In this document: one piece after another, positions 7,873 to 15,949 of the stretch
Numbering within the stretch: position 1 is the stretch's first letter
Layout: each line of letters opens with the position of its first letter
NCBI GenBank assembly: GCA_030642585.1
Contig: DAOWNN010000006.1
Span: 1-19,658 of the forward strand
Direction: 5' to 3'
Source of the DNA: Bacteroidota bacterium
GTDB taxonomy: Bacteria; Bacteroidota; Bacteroidia; Bacteroidales; VadinHA17
DNA length: 19,658 nt
Program-made: the position numbers and the translations under genes
The notes under the pieces: generated by a model
What the model saw: only the letters and a program-made list of their open reading frames with translations
Databases searched by the model: none
Told to the model about the DNA's origin: nothing

Positions 7873-8185
7873 GAGCATATAACTTTCTAACAACTTTTGC
7901 CCGTAGGGCAAAGTATTTTAGCTGTGTTATTCAATGATAAAATTTATACTCTGTATGAGTTTAACACCAGAGAATAATCCCAGATAATCTCATTAGAGGT
8001 ATATCCCCTACAGGGAAATTTCGAAATTAATACCTCTTACTACAATACTATAACCGCTACGCGGTATTTTTTCTCATCAATAAAATAATCAATAATAAAC
8101 TACAGAAAATATATCTGTTTATAGTTAGTTTCACATTCGAAATCTGGTTCATTTCATTTTTCCAACAAATAATAAGCTTGTAAAA
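7873..8185. repeat. batC-batD gap: cluster of short palindromes (REP-like)
   Basis: No gene is seen in these 313 bp. They hold several perfect hairpins: TTTGCCC-GTA-GGGCAAA (7896-7912); CCCT-AC-AGGG (8006-8015) and AATTTCGAAATT (8017-8028), both enclosed by AGAGGTAT (7995-8002) and ATACCTCT (8030-8037); and ACCGC-TAC-GCGGT (8053-8065). The repeated stem-GTA/TAC-stem form suggests related units. They could stabilise or attenuate the bat transcript. Confidence 0.6.
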
Positions 8186-8929
8186 CTACCAATTAATCAC
8201 TGTTTTCACCTTTGCTTTTGAAGCTTTTGCTTTTTTCACCTTTTCCTGCACTCCTTTTTCATCATCCTGCAGAGCCTGCAATATTCTCTCTGCATCCTCC
8301 TTCGAGATTTGATCAGGAGAAGGTTTCTGTTCCTGATTCTGGTTTTGATCCTGATCCTGAGGTTCATTTTGCTGATCCTGGTCCTGTTGATCCTGCTTAT
8401 TATCCTTATTCTCCTGATCCTTATTCTTATCCTGTTTATCTTGATCTTGATCCTTATCCTGGTTTTGATCTTTATCTTGTTGCTGTTCCTGCTGTTGCTC
8501 CTCTAACTTATCCTGAGCAAATGCAAGATTATACTTAGTTTCAAGATCATTCGGATTGTTTCTTAATGCATTTTTATAGGCTTCAATACTTTCTTCAAGT
8601 TTACTTGCCTGGAGATATGAATTTCCAAGATTATGAAAAGATCCTGATCGGGCTAATTTTTCAGACTCCTTTTCTGATAATTTCTGAAACTGACTTGCCG
8701 CTTCCTCATATTTTTCCTGTTTGTAAAGTGCATCTCCAATATTGAATGAAGTTACAAAAGGAAGTTTTGTATCTTCCTGGGCTTTCCTGTATAAAATCTC
8801 AGAATCATCATATTTCTCCTTTTCAAATTCTCTATTCCCCTCCCGGATTAGTTTACGATCTTGTTGAGCATAAACGACTTCGCTTAAAAACAGGCTCATC
8901 GCTATAATAAGATATAGATTTAATTTCAT
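8186..8929 (-). CDS. batC: BatC: TPR protein with Gln/Asp/Lys-rich tail
   Basis: A 247-residue exported TPR protein. The signal peptide covers 1-21 (VVYA cleavage), and about three TPR units span 25-142 (REGNREFEKEKYDDSEILY, FNIGDALYKQEKYEEAA, FHNLGNSYLQASKLEESI). A hydrophilic low-complexity segment at about 144-202 is made mostly of Q, D, N, K and E, and a short conserved helix (SKEDAERILQALQDDEK, 209-225) precedes a basic tail ending in Trp247. Bat-cluster TPR proteins are thought to scaffold the BatA/BatB complex. It starts 15 nt after batB. The low-complexity part is encoded by imperfect hexamer repeats and may vary in length between strains (inference). Confidence 0.9.
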   Translation of the reverse strand: MKLNLYLIIAMSLFLSEVVYAQQDRKLIREGNREFEKEKYDDSEILYRKAQEDTKLPFVTSFNIGDALYKQEKYEEAASQFQKLSEKESEKLARSGSFHNLGNSYLQASKLEESIEAYKNALRNNPNDLETKYNLAFAQDKLEEQQQEQQQDKDQNQDKDQDQDKQDKNKDQENKDNKQDQQDQDQQNEPQDQDQNQNQEQKPSPDQISKEDAERILQALQDDEKGVQEKVKKAKASKAKVKTVINW

Positions 8930-8944
8930 GTGTCTACAATTTCA

Positions 8945-9979
8945 TTATTTATCAATTCTGAATAAACTTATATGCTTAAGTTTTCTGTTTTTTCTTTCAA
9001 GAAGTAAATATTCTATAACCAGAAGAATGAGAGCCAGAGCAACCGGATATTGATAAATATCTTCATATTCAGAATACACTCTTGCCTCAATTTCTTTCTT
9101 TTCCATTTTATTGATATCCTCAAAAAGTGCATTTAAACCCAACCTGGTATTGTTGGCCCGAATATATTTTCCTCCACCCACAGAAGCAATCTCCTGTAGC
9201 ATCTTTTCATCCAGTTTACTAATCACCACTTTACCTTCCCTGTCTTTAAGAAAATTTCTATGTCCTGTAGCGGATTGTGGTATTGGACTGCCTTTTGGTA
9301 ATCCAACACCTATTGTATAAACCTTTATTCCCTGCTGATTGGCTTGTTTCGCCATTACCAGTGGATCATCCTCATGGTTTTCGCCATCTGTAATAATAAT
9401 CAATGCCCTGTTCATTTCTTCATCAGGGGTAAATGAACTCATTGCCAGATCAATTGCAGCGCCAATTGCGGTACCCTGTACAGGAACAATGCCAGGAGAA
9501 ATGGTGGATAAAAACATTTTGGCCGAGGCATAATCGTTTGTTATTGGAATTTGAGAGTACGCTTTCCCTGCAAAAACTATCAGTCCAATCCTGTCATTTA
9601 CCAATCTGTCAACCATTTTCGAGACAGCTTGTTTGGCTTTTTCCAATCTGTTTGGTTGAATGTCTTCTGCCATCATAGAATTAGACACATCCATAGCAAT
9701 AATAATTTCTATTCCTTTTCTTTTAATTTCCTGTAGTCTGGTACCATATTGAGGTCTTGCTATAGCCAGAATTATAAATACAAGGGCAAAAACATAGAGA
9801 GTAAGCTTGATTGTTGGCCTGGATCTCGAAACATCTGGCATTAATATACTTAACACCTCAGGATCGCCAAAACGCTTCATCCTTTTTCTTCCAATTGCAG
9901 TACTAATATTGAACAGCACAATAAATGCCGGTATCAACAACAAAAAATACAAAAACTCAATATTTTCAAACCGAAACAT
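8945..9979 (-). CDS. batB: BatB: membrane vWA-domain protein
   Basis: A 344-residue vWA protein anchored by membrane helices at about 8-25 and 58-75 and one near the C-terminus (YPVALALILLVIEYLLLE). The metal-ion-dependent adhesion site is complete: Asp97-x-Ser99-x-Ser101 in AMDVSNSM, Thr170 in VQGTAIG and Asp198 in IITDGEN. It therefore should bind a divalent metal and a protein ligand. It is a close paralogue of BatA upstream (27-nt gap), with the MIDAS Thr and second Asp at identical residue numbers. Its likely partners are BatA, the DUF58 protein and MoxR. Confidence 0.94.
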   Translation of the reverse strand: MFRFENIEFLYFLLLIPAFIVLFNISTAIGRKRMKRFGDPEVLSILMPDVSRSRPTIKLTLYVFALVFIILAIARPQYGTRLQEIKRKGIEIIIAMDVSNSMMAEDIQPNRLEKAKQAVSKMVDRLVNDRIGLIVFAGKAYSQIPITNDYASAKMFLSTISPGIVPVQGTAIGAAIDLAMSSFTPDEEMNRALIIITDGENHEDDPLVMAKQANQQGIKVYTIGVGLPKGSPIPQSATGHRNFLKDREGKVVISKLDEKMLQEIASVGGGKYIRANNTRLGLNALFEDINKMEKKEIEARVYSEYEDIYQYPVALALILLVIEYLLLERKNRKLKHISLFRIDK

Positions 9980-10006
9980 GAACTTTTAATTTTAAATGAT
10001 AGAAAC

Positions 10007-11002
10007 CTATATGGGCAGAGCCCTGAATAACAGAATTCTAAATAAACCTTCTGCCACCAAAAAAAAGAATGCAATCAATGCAAAACCTGCAAATTCTTCT
10101 TTTCTCCTGCTCACTTCCTTTACTTCTATTTTCGACTTTTCAAGCTGATCTATTTGCTCATAAATTTCCTTTAACTTCCTGTTATCCGTAGCTCTGAAAT
10201 ACCTGCCATCAGTTGCCAGGGCAACCTCCTTTAGCACCTTCTCATCAATTTCCACTTTCATATTCTGGTATTTTATGCCAAATGGTGTATTCACAGGATA
10301 AGGTGCCATACCCATAGTTCCAACACCAACAGTATAAACTCTTATTCCGAAAGTTTTTGCTATTTCCGCGGCAGTCTTAGGTGCAATTTCACCTCTGTTG
10401 TTAACTCCGTCTGTCAGGAGAATAATTACTTTACTAATAGCCTTACTATCCTTTAACCTGCTTATTGAAGTTGCCAGGCCATTTCCAATGGCAGTTCCAT
10501 CCTCAATCATTCCACTTTCAACGTCATGAAAAAAATTAATCAAAACCGAATGGTCACTTGTTAAAGGACACTGGGTAAAACTTTCGCCCGCAAAAACCAC
10601 CAGTCCGATTCTGTCATCTGGTCTTCCCGAAATAAACTCAATTGCAACATTTTTTGAAGCTTCCAGACGATCAGGTTGAAAATCCCTTGCAAGCATACTG
10701 CTGGAAATATCCAGGGCAATTATGATATCAATCCCCTCTGTGGTTACATTCTGCCAGTGTTCAGTAGATTGAGGTCGTGCCAGAACAATAATTAAAATGC
10801 CAAAAGCAAAAACTCTAAATACAAACATCAGATGTCTGAGATACTGGCGAACAGAGATCCTGCTATTATTAAAGGCTTCAAGCGAAGAGAATTGAAGACT
10901 TGCTTTAGAATACCTGTCCCTGAGTATATACCACAATATTGCAGGTATAAGCAACAGTAGCAAATATAACAGTTTTGGATATTGAAATACCATATCTCTC
11001 AT
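10007..11002 (-). CDS. batA: BatA: membrane vWA-domain protein
   Basis: A 331-residue vWA membrane protein. Helices lie at about 9-27 and 58-75, with another near the C-terminus (FAGFALIAFFFLVAEGLF). The MIDAS residues are Asp98-x-Ser100-x-Ser102 (ALDISSSM), Thr170 (EDGTAIG) and Asp198 (LLTDGVNN), all present. The first ATG (11002) overlaps the TGA of the preceding gene in an ATGA arrangement, which points to coupled translation; a second ATG three codons on (MVFQYP) is an alternative start. BatA and BatB probably form a hetero-complex that MoxR remodels; this is family-level knowledge, not shown by the sequence. Confidence 0.94.
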   Translation of the reverse strand: MRDMVFQYPKLLYLLLLLIPAILWYILRDRYSKASLQFSSLEAFNNSRISVRQYLRHLMFVFRVFAFGILIIVLARPQSTEHWQNVTTEGIDIIIALDISSSMLARDFQPDRLEASKNVAIEFISGRPDDRIGLVVFAGESFTQCPLTSDHSVLINFFHDVESGMIEDGTAIGNGLATSISRLKDSKAISKVIILLTDGVNNRGEIAPKTAAEIAKTFGIRVYTVGVGTMGMAPYPVNTPFGIKYQNMKVEIDEKVLKEVALATDGRYFRATDNRKLKEIYEQIDQLEKSKIEVKEVSRRKEEFAGFALIAFFFLVAEGLFRILLFRALPI

Positions 11003-12045
11003 TTCACTTCCTGATTTGTTTTTTCTATTGACAGCTCCTTACTTTTATCTTCTTCTGACTTGCTATTGGTTTCCGGATCCTGCTTGCCGGCTTCATCAAT
11101 TTCAACAGGATCTGGAATAGATATTTTTGTGTCATTTACAAAAATATATGCATCCAAAAGGCATGCTTCATTCTCATTTGGAGAAGGCTTTAGTTTAGCA
11201 AACTTAGCCAGGTCAGAAATAGTCAGGGTAGATCTCAGTTTATCAAACAAACGATTATCATTGAAAGCTGTCTTTCTCAGAGAGTTCAGAATCTCATCAC
11301 TTGTTTGTTCCATGGCATATATTTCATACCTGCCTTCTAAATATATTCTAAGTATCTCAGTCAGACGGCTGTAATATTCCTTTTCCCTGTTATTTTGCCA
11401 TAGTCTTTCTTCTTTTACTTTATCTAATTCCTGCAAAGCAGTGATATGTGGTGGCACAAGAGGTTTAAAACGAACTCCTATTTGCTTCTTCCTTTTCCTT
11501 TTACGTATAAACCAGAAAACCGCAAATAGAATCGCTGCCAAAATCAATAATCCTAAAATATATGGAAGAACTTCTATAAATTGTACTGGAGCTCCATAAG
11601 GTAATTTAATATCAAATATTGCTTGATTTGTATCCAGTGGCATGGTCAAGACCTGCAGATATACTTCCTCAGAAATAAGCTCCTTGATAAGGTTTGCTGT
11701 ATTAGTAGTAAACTTACTTCCGGGAATCTTATAATAACCGCTGTCAAAACAGGTAATCAGTAAATCCTGCTGTAATAGCAGATATTCCTCATCAACAATC
11801 AAAGTATCAATCTCAGATTTTTCCAGGATCTCAATATTATTCACCAGTGTATCTGTAAACTGAGGAAAAATTATAGTCAGGTTTGACGGCTGCTTCAGCT
11901 TCAAAGAATAGCGCATCTGGTCTCCAATAAGAATAGTATCTGCGCTCAATGAAGTTGATATCATAATATCCTGCGACTTTGAATTTGTACAAGTCAAAGT
12001 AATTAGCAGGAAGCTTAAAAGTATATATTGACCAATTTTCTTCAT
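10999..12045 (-). CDS. DUF4381-like membrane protein of the MoxR/vWA cluster
   Basis: A 348-residue protein in the position where DUF4381 proteins occur in other MoxR clusters. It has an N-terminal signal segment (1-25; a Cys at 19 is a poor lipobox), a periplasmic beta-rich domain at about 28-135 (DTILIGDQMRYSLKL resembles the opening of a BatD module), one membrane helix at 160-180, a strongly basic stop-transfer RKRKRKK, and a cytoplasmic helical domain of about 195-300 with YYSRLTEILRIYLEGRY and TSDEILNSL, typical of DUF4381. The final 45 residues are acidic/Ser/Lys-rich and probably disordered. It begins 4 nt after the DUF58 stop and overlaps batA by 4 nt, so it is integral to the operon. 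No specific activity is known. Confidence 0.82.
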   Translation of the reverse strand: MKKIGQYILLSFLLITLTCTNSKSQDIMISTSLSADTILIGDQMRYSLKLKQPSNLTIIFPQFTDTLVNNIEILEKSEIDTLIVDEEYLLLQQDLLITCFDSGYYKIPGSKFTTNTANLIKELISEEVYLQVLTMPLDTNQAIFDIKLPYGAPVQFIEVLPYILGLLILAAILFAVFWFIRKRKRKKQIGVRFKPLVPPHITALQELDKVKEERLWQNNREKEYYSRLTEILRIYLEGRYEIYAMEQTSDEILNSLRKTAFNDNRLFDKLRSTLTISDLAKFAKLKPSPNENEACLLDAYIFVNDTKISIPDPVEIDEAGKQDPETNSKSEEDKSKELSIEKTNQEVK

Positions 12046-12049
12046 TACA

Positions 12050-12913
12050 CTAACGGCTTTTAAACAATTTCATCAGTGGTTTAACATAATCTTCTCCTGT
12101 ACTTATGGAAGTCTGGTCTATTCCATTTCTCCTGAACATTGTTTCGGTTTTATTAACCTGTTGTGTCCACCACTCTTTATATATGTTCCTGGTATAAGAA
12201 GACATGGTATCAATCCATTTTTCATTACCACTTTCAGCATCCTTCAATCGAAGAAGGCCAACCGGGGGCAATTCAATTTCTCTTTGATCGTAAATTTTCA
12301 AAGCTACCAGGTCGTGCTTATTATTTGCAATTTTCAGGGCCTCTTCAAAATCTGAAGAAATAAAGTCTGAAAGCAAAAATGCAGTGCATTTTTTCTTTAT
12401 GGCATTTGTAAGATACCTGAGAGGCTCAGAAAGATCAGTTTGGTTACTTTCAGGTTTAAAGTTTATTAGTTCTCTTATTATGTGCAAGATATGCTTCCTG
12501 CCTTTCTTTGGAGGAATAAACTTTTCAAGCCTGTCACTAAAAAAGAGAACACCTATTTTATCACTATTCTGTATTGCTGAAAAAGCTAAAACAGCTGAAA
12601 TCTCGGTAATCATATTTTTTTTCAGCATGCTTTGCGATCCAAAAACACTTGACCCACTGACATCTACAAGAAGCATTACAGTTAGTTCCCTCTCTTCTTC
12701 AAATATTTTTACATAAGGATGGTTAAACCTGGCTGTAACATTCCAGTCAATGCTTCTGATATCATCCCCATACTGGTATTCCCTCACCTCACTAAAAGCC
12801 ATCCCCCGTCCTTTAAAGGCACTATGGTATTCTCCTGCAAAGATATTCCTGCTAAGTCCCCTGGTTTTTATTTCTATGGCCCTAACCCTTTTTAATAATT
12901 CAGTAGTCTCCAT
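12050..12913 (-). CDS. DUF58 family protein (vWA-like)
   Basis: A 287-residue protein without signal peptide or membrane helix. The DUF58 core is clear: residues 29-66 carry EYHSAFKGRGMAFSEVREY, YGDDIRSIDWNVTAR and then HPYVKIFEEERELTVMLLVD. The following vWA-like half keeps a DxSxS-like triad (Asp84, Ser86, Ser88 in VDVSGSS). DUF58 proteins are usual partners of MoxR ATPases. Uniquely here, it is separated from moxR by a small secreted-protein gene and two intervals of 124 and 176 bp. Its 5' leader consists of an octamer tandem repeat abutting the start codon. Confidence 0.93.
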   Translation of the reverse strand: METTELLKRVRAIEIKTRGLSRNIFAGEYHSAFKGRGMAFSEVREYQYGDDIRSIDWNVTARFNHPYVKIFEEERELTVMLLVDVSGSSVFGSQSMLKKNMITEISAVLAFSAIQNSDKIGVLFFSDRLEKFIPPKKGRKHILHIIRELINFKPESNQTDLSEPLRYLTNAIKKKCTAFLLSDFISSDFEEALKIANNKHDLVALKIYDQREIELPPVGLLRLKDAESGNEKWIDTMSSYTRNIYKEWWTQQVNKTETMFRRNGIDQTSISTGEDYVKPLMKLFKSR

Positions 12914-12959
12914 TCCATTATTCCATTATTCCTCTATTCAACTATTCAACTATTCTACT
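12912..12959. repeat. Six-unit 8-bp tandem repeat at the DUF58 start
   Basis: Plus-strand units are ATTCCATT, ATTCCATT, ATTCCTCT, ATTCAACT, ATTCAACT, ATTCTACT, contiguous from 12912 to 12959. The array covers the whole ribosome-loading region and touches the DUF58 ATG (12911-12913). The coding strand carries a GAGGAA only 15 nt before the start and out-of-frame ATGs at -5 and -13, so unit number could alter translation. Confidence 0.8.
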
Positions 12960-13089
12960 TTTTTAGTTACTCGCACCCGCAATTGTTTATCTAAGCCATT
13001 CCATACTTATAGAACAATATGTTTTTTTAAGCTACTATAAAAGCAGTTAAATGGCCACCTCTAAAAAGCTGCTTGTGAGCATTGACCTC

Positions 13090-13533
13090 CTATCGGGTCT
13101 CAATGGTTCCACTGTCTTTACTTTTCACTACCCTGGTAGTAATAGAAAAAAACCATTCTGTCTTTTTTAATTTCTTACTTACAATTCTCATGTCTGCTTC
13201 ATGTGTCCATAAGGTATCACCACTATTGACAAAACGCCTATTTAAATCTTTGATTACTTTCTTCTGAAGTGAATAATCAAATATCTGCTTATAGAATTTA
13301 CATATATTTTCTTCATCCAGAAAAAATAAAAAAGTTTGTGTTCCGATCCTATCTTCATATTTCAGGTAGTGGTAATACTTATTGATGCTTGATGTATTCA
13401 GGCTAAAATCTTTATGACTGGCTCTCATCAATTGCTTAACACTATCGGCATGCATCCCTACAAATTCCTGTCCAATGACCTGGGATGTAGTCAAGCAAAA
13501 AAAGCTAATCAGTATGATTAATAGCTGTTTCAT
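13090..13533 (-). CDS. Small secreted protein of unknown function within the Bat cluster
   Basis: A 147-residue protein with a Sec signal peptide (MKQLLIILISFFCLTTSQ, cleavage near VIGQ), predicted periplasmic. I do not recognise a domain. The mature part is rich in aromatic residues, Lys and Asp (INKYYHYLKYEDRIGTQTFLFFLDEENICKFYKQ), has a single Cys, and ends in alternating beta-like strands (EWFFSITTRVVKSKD). The fold may be a small alpha/beta lipoprotein-like domain, but this is guesswork. It lies between moxR and DUF58, genes that are normally adjacent, with 124 and 176 bp on either side, and points the same way. It could be a late insertion or a lineage-specific accessory of the MoxR/vWA module. 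Confidence 0.72.
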   Translation of the reverse strand: MKQLLIILISFFCLTTSQVIGQEFVGMHADSVKQLMRASHKDFSLNTSSINKYYHYLKYEDRIGTQTFLFFLDEENICKFYKQIFDYSLQKKVIKDLNRRFVNSGDTLWTHEADMRIVSKKLKKTEWFFSITTRVVKSKDSGTIETR

Positions 13534-13595
13534 AAATAATTATTCAACAATTTATTTTAGCGTCTCTTTGCCAGAAAATAGATTCCGAATCAAGC

Positions 13596-13642
13596 TTGTC
13601 CCGAGTTTATCGAGGGGTTCGAAATGACGAACCCTAACAGGG
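13596..13642. repeat. Palindromic intergenic repeat between moxR and the small secreted gene
   Basis: GGGTTCG (13615-13621) pairs perfectly with CGAACCC (13628-13634) around the 6-nt loop AAATGA. CCCT-AAC-AGGG (13632-13642) overlaps its right side, and TTGTCCCGAG/CGAGGGG just upstream is another imperfect pairing. The text resembles widespread intergenic repeats of the form TGTCCCGA...ATGACGAA, from memory. It could act as a transcript end after moxR. Confidence 0.55.
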
Positions 13643-13657
13643 AACCTTATCTTGACA

Positions 13658-14653
13658 CTAGGGTACTTCTATAGTATCCAGTATTTCAGAGATAATTTCC
13701 TCTGATGTAATATTTTCAGCTTCTGCCTCATATGTCAATGCGACCCTGTGCCTGAGAACATCATGACAAACCTTCCTGACATCTTCTGGAACAACATACC
13801 CCCTTCTTTTAATAAAAGCATATGCTTTTGAAGCTAAAGCCAAATTAATGCTTGCCCTAGGTGATCCGCCATAAGCAATCATGTTTTTAAATTTCTCCAA
13901 TTTATAATCTTCCGGATTTCTTGTGGCAAAAACGATATCAAGAATATAACGCTCAATTTTTTCATCCATATAAACTTCCCGAACCGTAGCCATAGCCTTC
14001 ACAACTTCCTCAGGTTTAAGTACAGTATTAGGCACAGGAAATGTCTTTGAAAGATTTTCCCTGATGATAAGTTTTTCTTCATCTTTTGAAGGATACCCGA
14101 CCACCACTTTGAGCATAAACCGGTCAATTTGTGCTTCCGGCAAAGGATATGTTCCTTCTTGTTCAATGGGATTTTGTGTTGCCAGAACCAGGAAAGGATC
14201 TGCAAGAGGATAAGTTTCTGATCCAATTGTTACCTGCCTTTCCTGCATAGCTTCGAGTAAAGCACTTTGAACTTTTGCCGGAGAACGGTTAATCTCATCA
14301 GCAAGGATAAAATTTGTAAAGACCGGTCCTTTTTTCACTATAAATTCTTCTTTCTTCTGACTATATATCAATGTGCCAATTAGGTCAGCCGGTAACAAAT
14401 CTGGAGTGAATTGTATCCTGCTAAAATCTGCGTCAATGGTATCTGCCAGGGTTTTTATTGCAAGGGTTTTTGCCAGTCCCGGCAATCCCTCAAGAAGAAT
14501 ATGCCCATTCGATAGCAGACCTATTAGTAAACTATCTAGTAAATGTTTCTGTCCAATAATTACCTTGGTCATTTCCATGTTGATCAAATCAACAAATGCA
14601 CTTTCTTTTTCAATTTTAGCATTTAATTCTTTAATATCTACCTGTTGGTTCAT
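13658..14653 (-). CDS. moxR: MoxR family AAA+ ATPase
   Basis: A 331-residue cytoplasmic AAA+ ATPase, the first gene of the Bat cluster. Seen: Walker A GLPGLAKT (56-63), Walker B FILADE (115-120) followed by INRSPAK, sensor-1 motif LATQNP (158-162), LPEAQIDRFM (171-180) with the conserved Arg178, and a C-terminal lid domain with GGSPRASINLALASKAYA. MoxR proteins are thought to act as chaperone-like ATPases that remodel or load metal/ligands on vWA partners; the in vivo target here is inferred to be BatA/BatB or DUF58. It is divergent from the chitinase gene across 89 bp. Confidence 0.95.
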   Translation of the reverse strand: MNQQVDIKELNAKIEKESAFVDLINMEMTKVIIGQKHLLDSLLIGLLSNGHILLEGLPGLAKTLAIKTLADTIDADFSRIQFTPDLLPADLIGTLIYSQKKEEFIVKKGPVFTNFILADEINRSPAKVQSALLEAMQERQVTIGSETYPLADPFLVLATQNPIEQEGTYPLPEAQIDRFMLKVVVGYPSKDEEKLIIRENLSKTFPVPNTVLKPEEVVKAMATVREVYMDEKIERYILDIVFATRNPEDYKLEKFKNMIAYGGSPRASINLALASKAYAFIKRRGYVVPEDVRKVCHDVLRHRVALTYEAEAENITSEEIISEILDTIEVP

Positions 14654-14688
14654 AATAAAATTTAATTTTACTTTATCTTTTAGAAAGA

Positions 14689-14696
14689 CAAAAATA
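14689..14696 (-). promoter_or_regulatory. Predicted -7 element for moxR and the Bat operon
   Basis: Minus-strand TATTTTTG matches TAnnTTTG exactly, 36 nt upstream of the moxR ATG. No clean -33 TTG was seen at the usual distance. The interval is shared with the divergent chitinase gene. Confidence 0.4.
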
Positions 14697-14742
14697 ATAC
14701 CTCTTTTGTAAATTCTCTGTTAAAAAAACTTAATTTTATTTT

Positions 14743-15882
14743 ATGAGGCCATTTTTAATGCTATTAATTTCATTTTTCATTTTTTCTGCTTGCTCTTCGG
14801 ATGAAAATGAACCTTCCATAAACAATTCAACTCCATATGGTAAAATAATTGTTGCTTACCTTAATGCCTGGGAAGATAATTGGGGAGAGAATTTTGAAAA
14901 AGCAAAACAAATAACACATATCAATTATGCATTTGCTAATATAAAGGATGGCAGTGTGATTGAAGGCAGTGATACAGATACTGAAACTATAGAAAAATTA
15001 AACACCCTAAAGCAAGTCAATAAGGATTTAAAAATTCTAATTTCAATAGGTGGATGGTCATGGTCGGATCATTTTTCTGATGCAGCGCTAATAGATAGCT
15101 CAAGGGAAGTATTTGCGAATAGTGCAATAGCATTTATGAAAAAACATAAAATTGATGGAATTGATTTAGATTGGGAATATCCCGGACAAATAGGTGATGG
15201 CAATGTTTACAGACCTGAAGATAAGGAAAACTTTACTGCAATTTTAAAATTATTAAGAGAAAAGTTAGATGCTTTATCAACTAGTGAAAACGAATATCTT
15301 TTAACAATTGCCACTGGAGCTAATCAAAATTATCTTGATCACACAAATTTAAAAGAAGCCCAGAAGTATCTTGATTTTATTAATATCATGACCTATGATT
15401 TTCATGGTGGCTGGAATAATAAAACCGGGCATAATGCTAATCTCACCATTTCAGAATTTGACGATAACGAACAAATGATAAGTTCTCAATTAGCTGTTGA
15501 ACAACACATCAAGGCTGGCATTCCTGCAAGTAAAATTATTCTGGGTGTTCCATTTTATGGGAGATGGTGGAAAGGAGTTAATCCTGAAAATAACGGACTT
15601 TATCAGACATCAACTGGTATAACTGGCAGTTATAATTATAATGCCATTGCAGATAGTTTGAGCAGTAACAGTGGTTTTACAGCATATTGGGATGATTCGG
15701 CTAAAGTTCCTTATATATGGCGTCAAAAAGATTCTCTGTTTATAAGCTATGACAATGCCAGATCTATGAAATATAAAGTGGATTTTGTAAAAAACAATCA
15801 ATTAGGAGGCATCATGTTTTGGCAATTTAATGGCGATGATGGAACACTTTTGAAAACAATTTTTGATAGTTTACAGCAATAA
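14743..15882 (+). CDS. Lipoprotein GH18 chitinase
   Basis: A 379-residue glycoside hydrolase family 18 enzyme. The lipobox IFSAC puts a lipidated Cys at 17, followed by SSDENEPS, so it is membrane-anchored, probably at the surface or in the periplasm. The fold motifs are complete: ILISIGGWSW (97-106), the catalytic DGIDLDWEYPG (138-148; Glu145 as acid), INIMTYDFHGGW (213-224) and Trp360 in GGIMFWQ. The chitinase insertion domain of subfamily A is present (YGRWWKGV, NGLYQTSTG, YWDDSAKVPYIW, FISYDNARSMKYK). Chitin or chitooligosaccharides are the likely substrate; GH18 also contains endo-GlcNAc-ases. There is no separate chitin-binding domain and no SusC/SusD pair beside it. Confidence 0.93.
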   Translation: MRPFLMLLISFFIFSACSSDENEPSINNSTPYGKIIVAYLNAWEDNWGENFEKAKQITHINYAFANIKDGSVIEGSDTDTETIEKLNTLKQVNKDLKILISIGGWSWSDHFSDAALIDSSREVFANSAIAFMKKHKIDGIDLDWEYPGQIGDGNVYRPEDKENFTAILKLLREKLDALSTSENEYLLTIATGANQNYLDHTNLKEAQKYLDFINIMTYDFHGGWNNKTGHNANLTISEFDDNEQMISSQLAVEQHIKAGIPASKIILGVPFYGRWWKGVNPENNGLYQTSTGITGSYNYNAIADSLSSNSGFTAYWDDSAKVPYIWRQKDSLFISYDNARSMKYKVDFVKNNQLGGIMFWQFNGDDGTLLKTIFDSLQQ

Positions 15883-15900
15883 TGCAACAAACATATTCGG

Positions 15901-15908
15901 TATATTTG
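15901..15908 (+). promoter_or_regulatory. Predicted -7 element upstream of the Ig/propeller lipoprotein
   Basis: TATATTTG fits TAnnTTTG exactly, 41 nt before the ATG at 15950 and 18 nt after the chitinase stop. It suggests the second lipoprotein can be transcribed on its own. No TTG was found at the -33 distance. Confidence 0.35.
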
Positions 15909-15949
15909 TCAGGTATGTGAGAAATTGTGGAACATAATTCGATAATCAT

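Noticed and set aside
8212..8538. Plus-strand ORFs rich in Ile/Leu or Pro/Asp opposite batC
   Set aside because: They are antisense to the batC hexamer repeat, which gives repetitive translation in every frame.
12912..12959. Possible CRISPR-like array
   Set aside because: Units are 8 bp, contiguous, with no spacers and no cas genes: a simple tandem repeat.
5304..14653. The MoxR/vWA/TPR run as a new system
   Set aside because: Gene order and domains match the known Bacteroides aerotolerance (Bat) cluster; only the extra secreted gene and the repeats are unusual.
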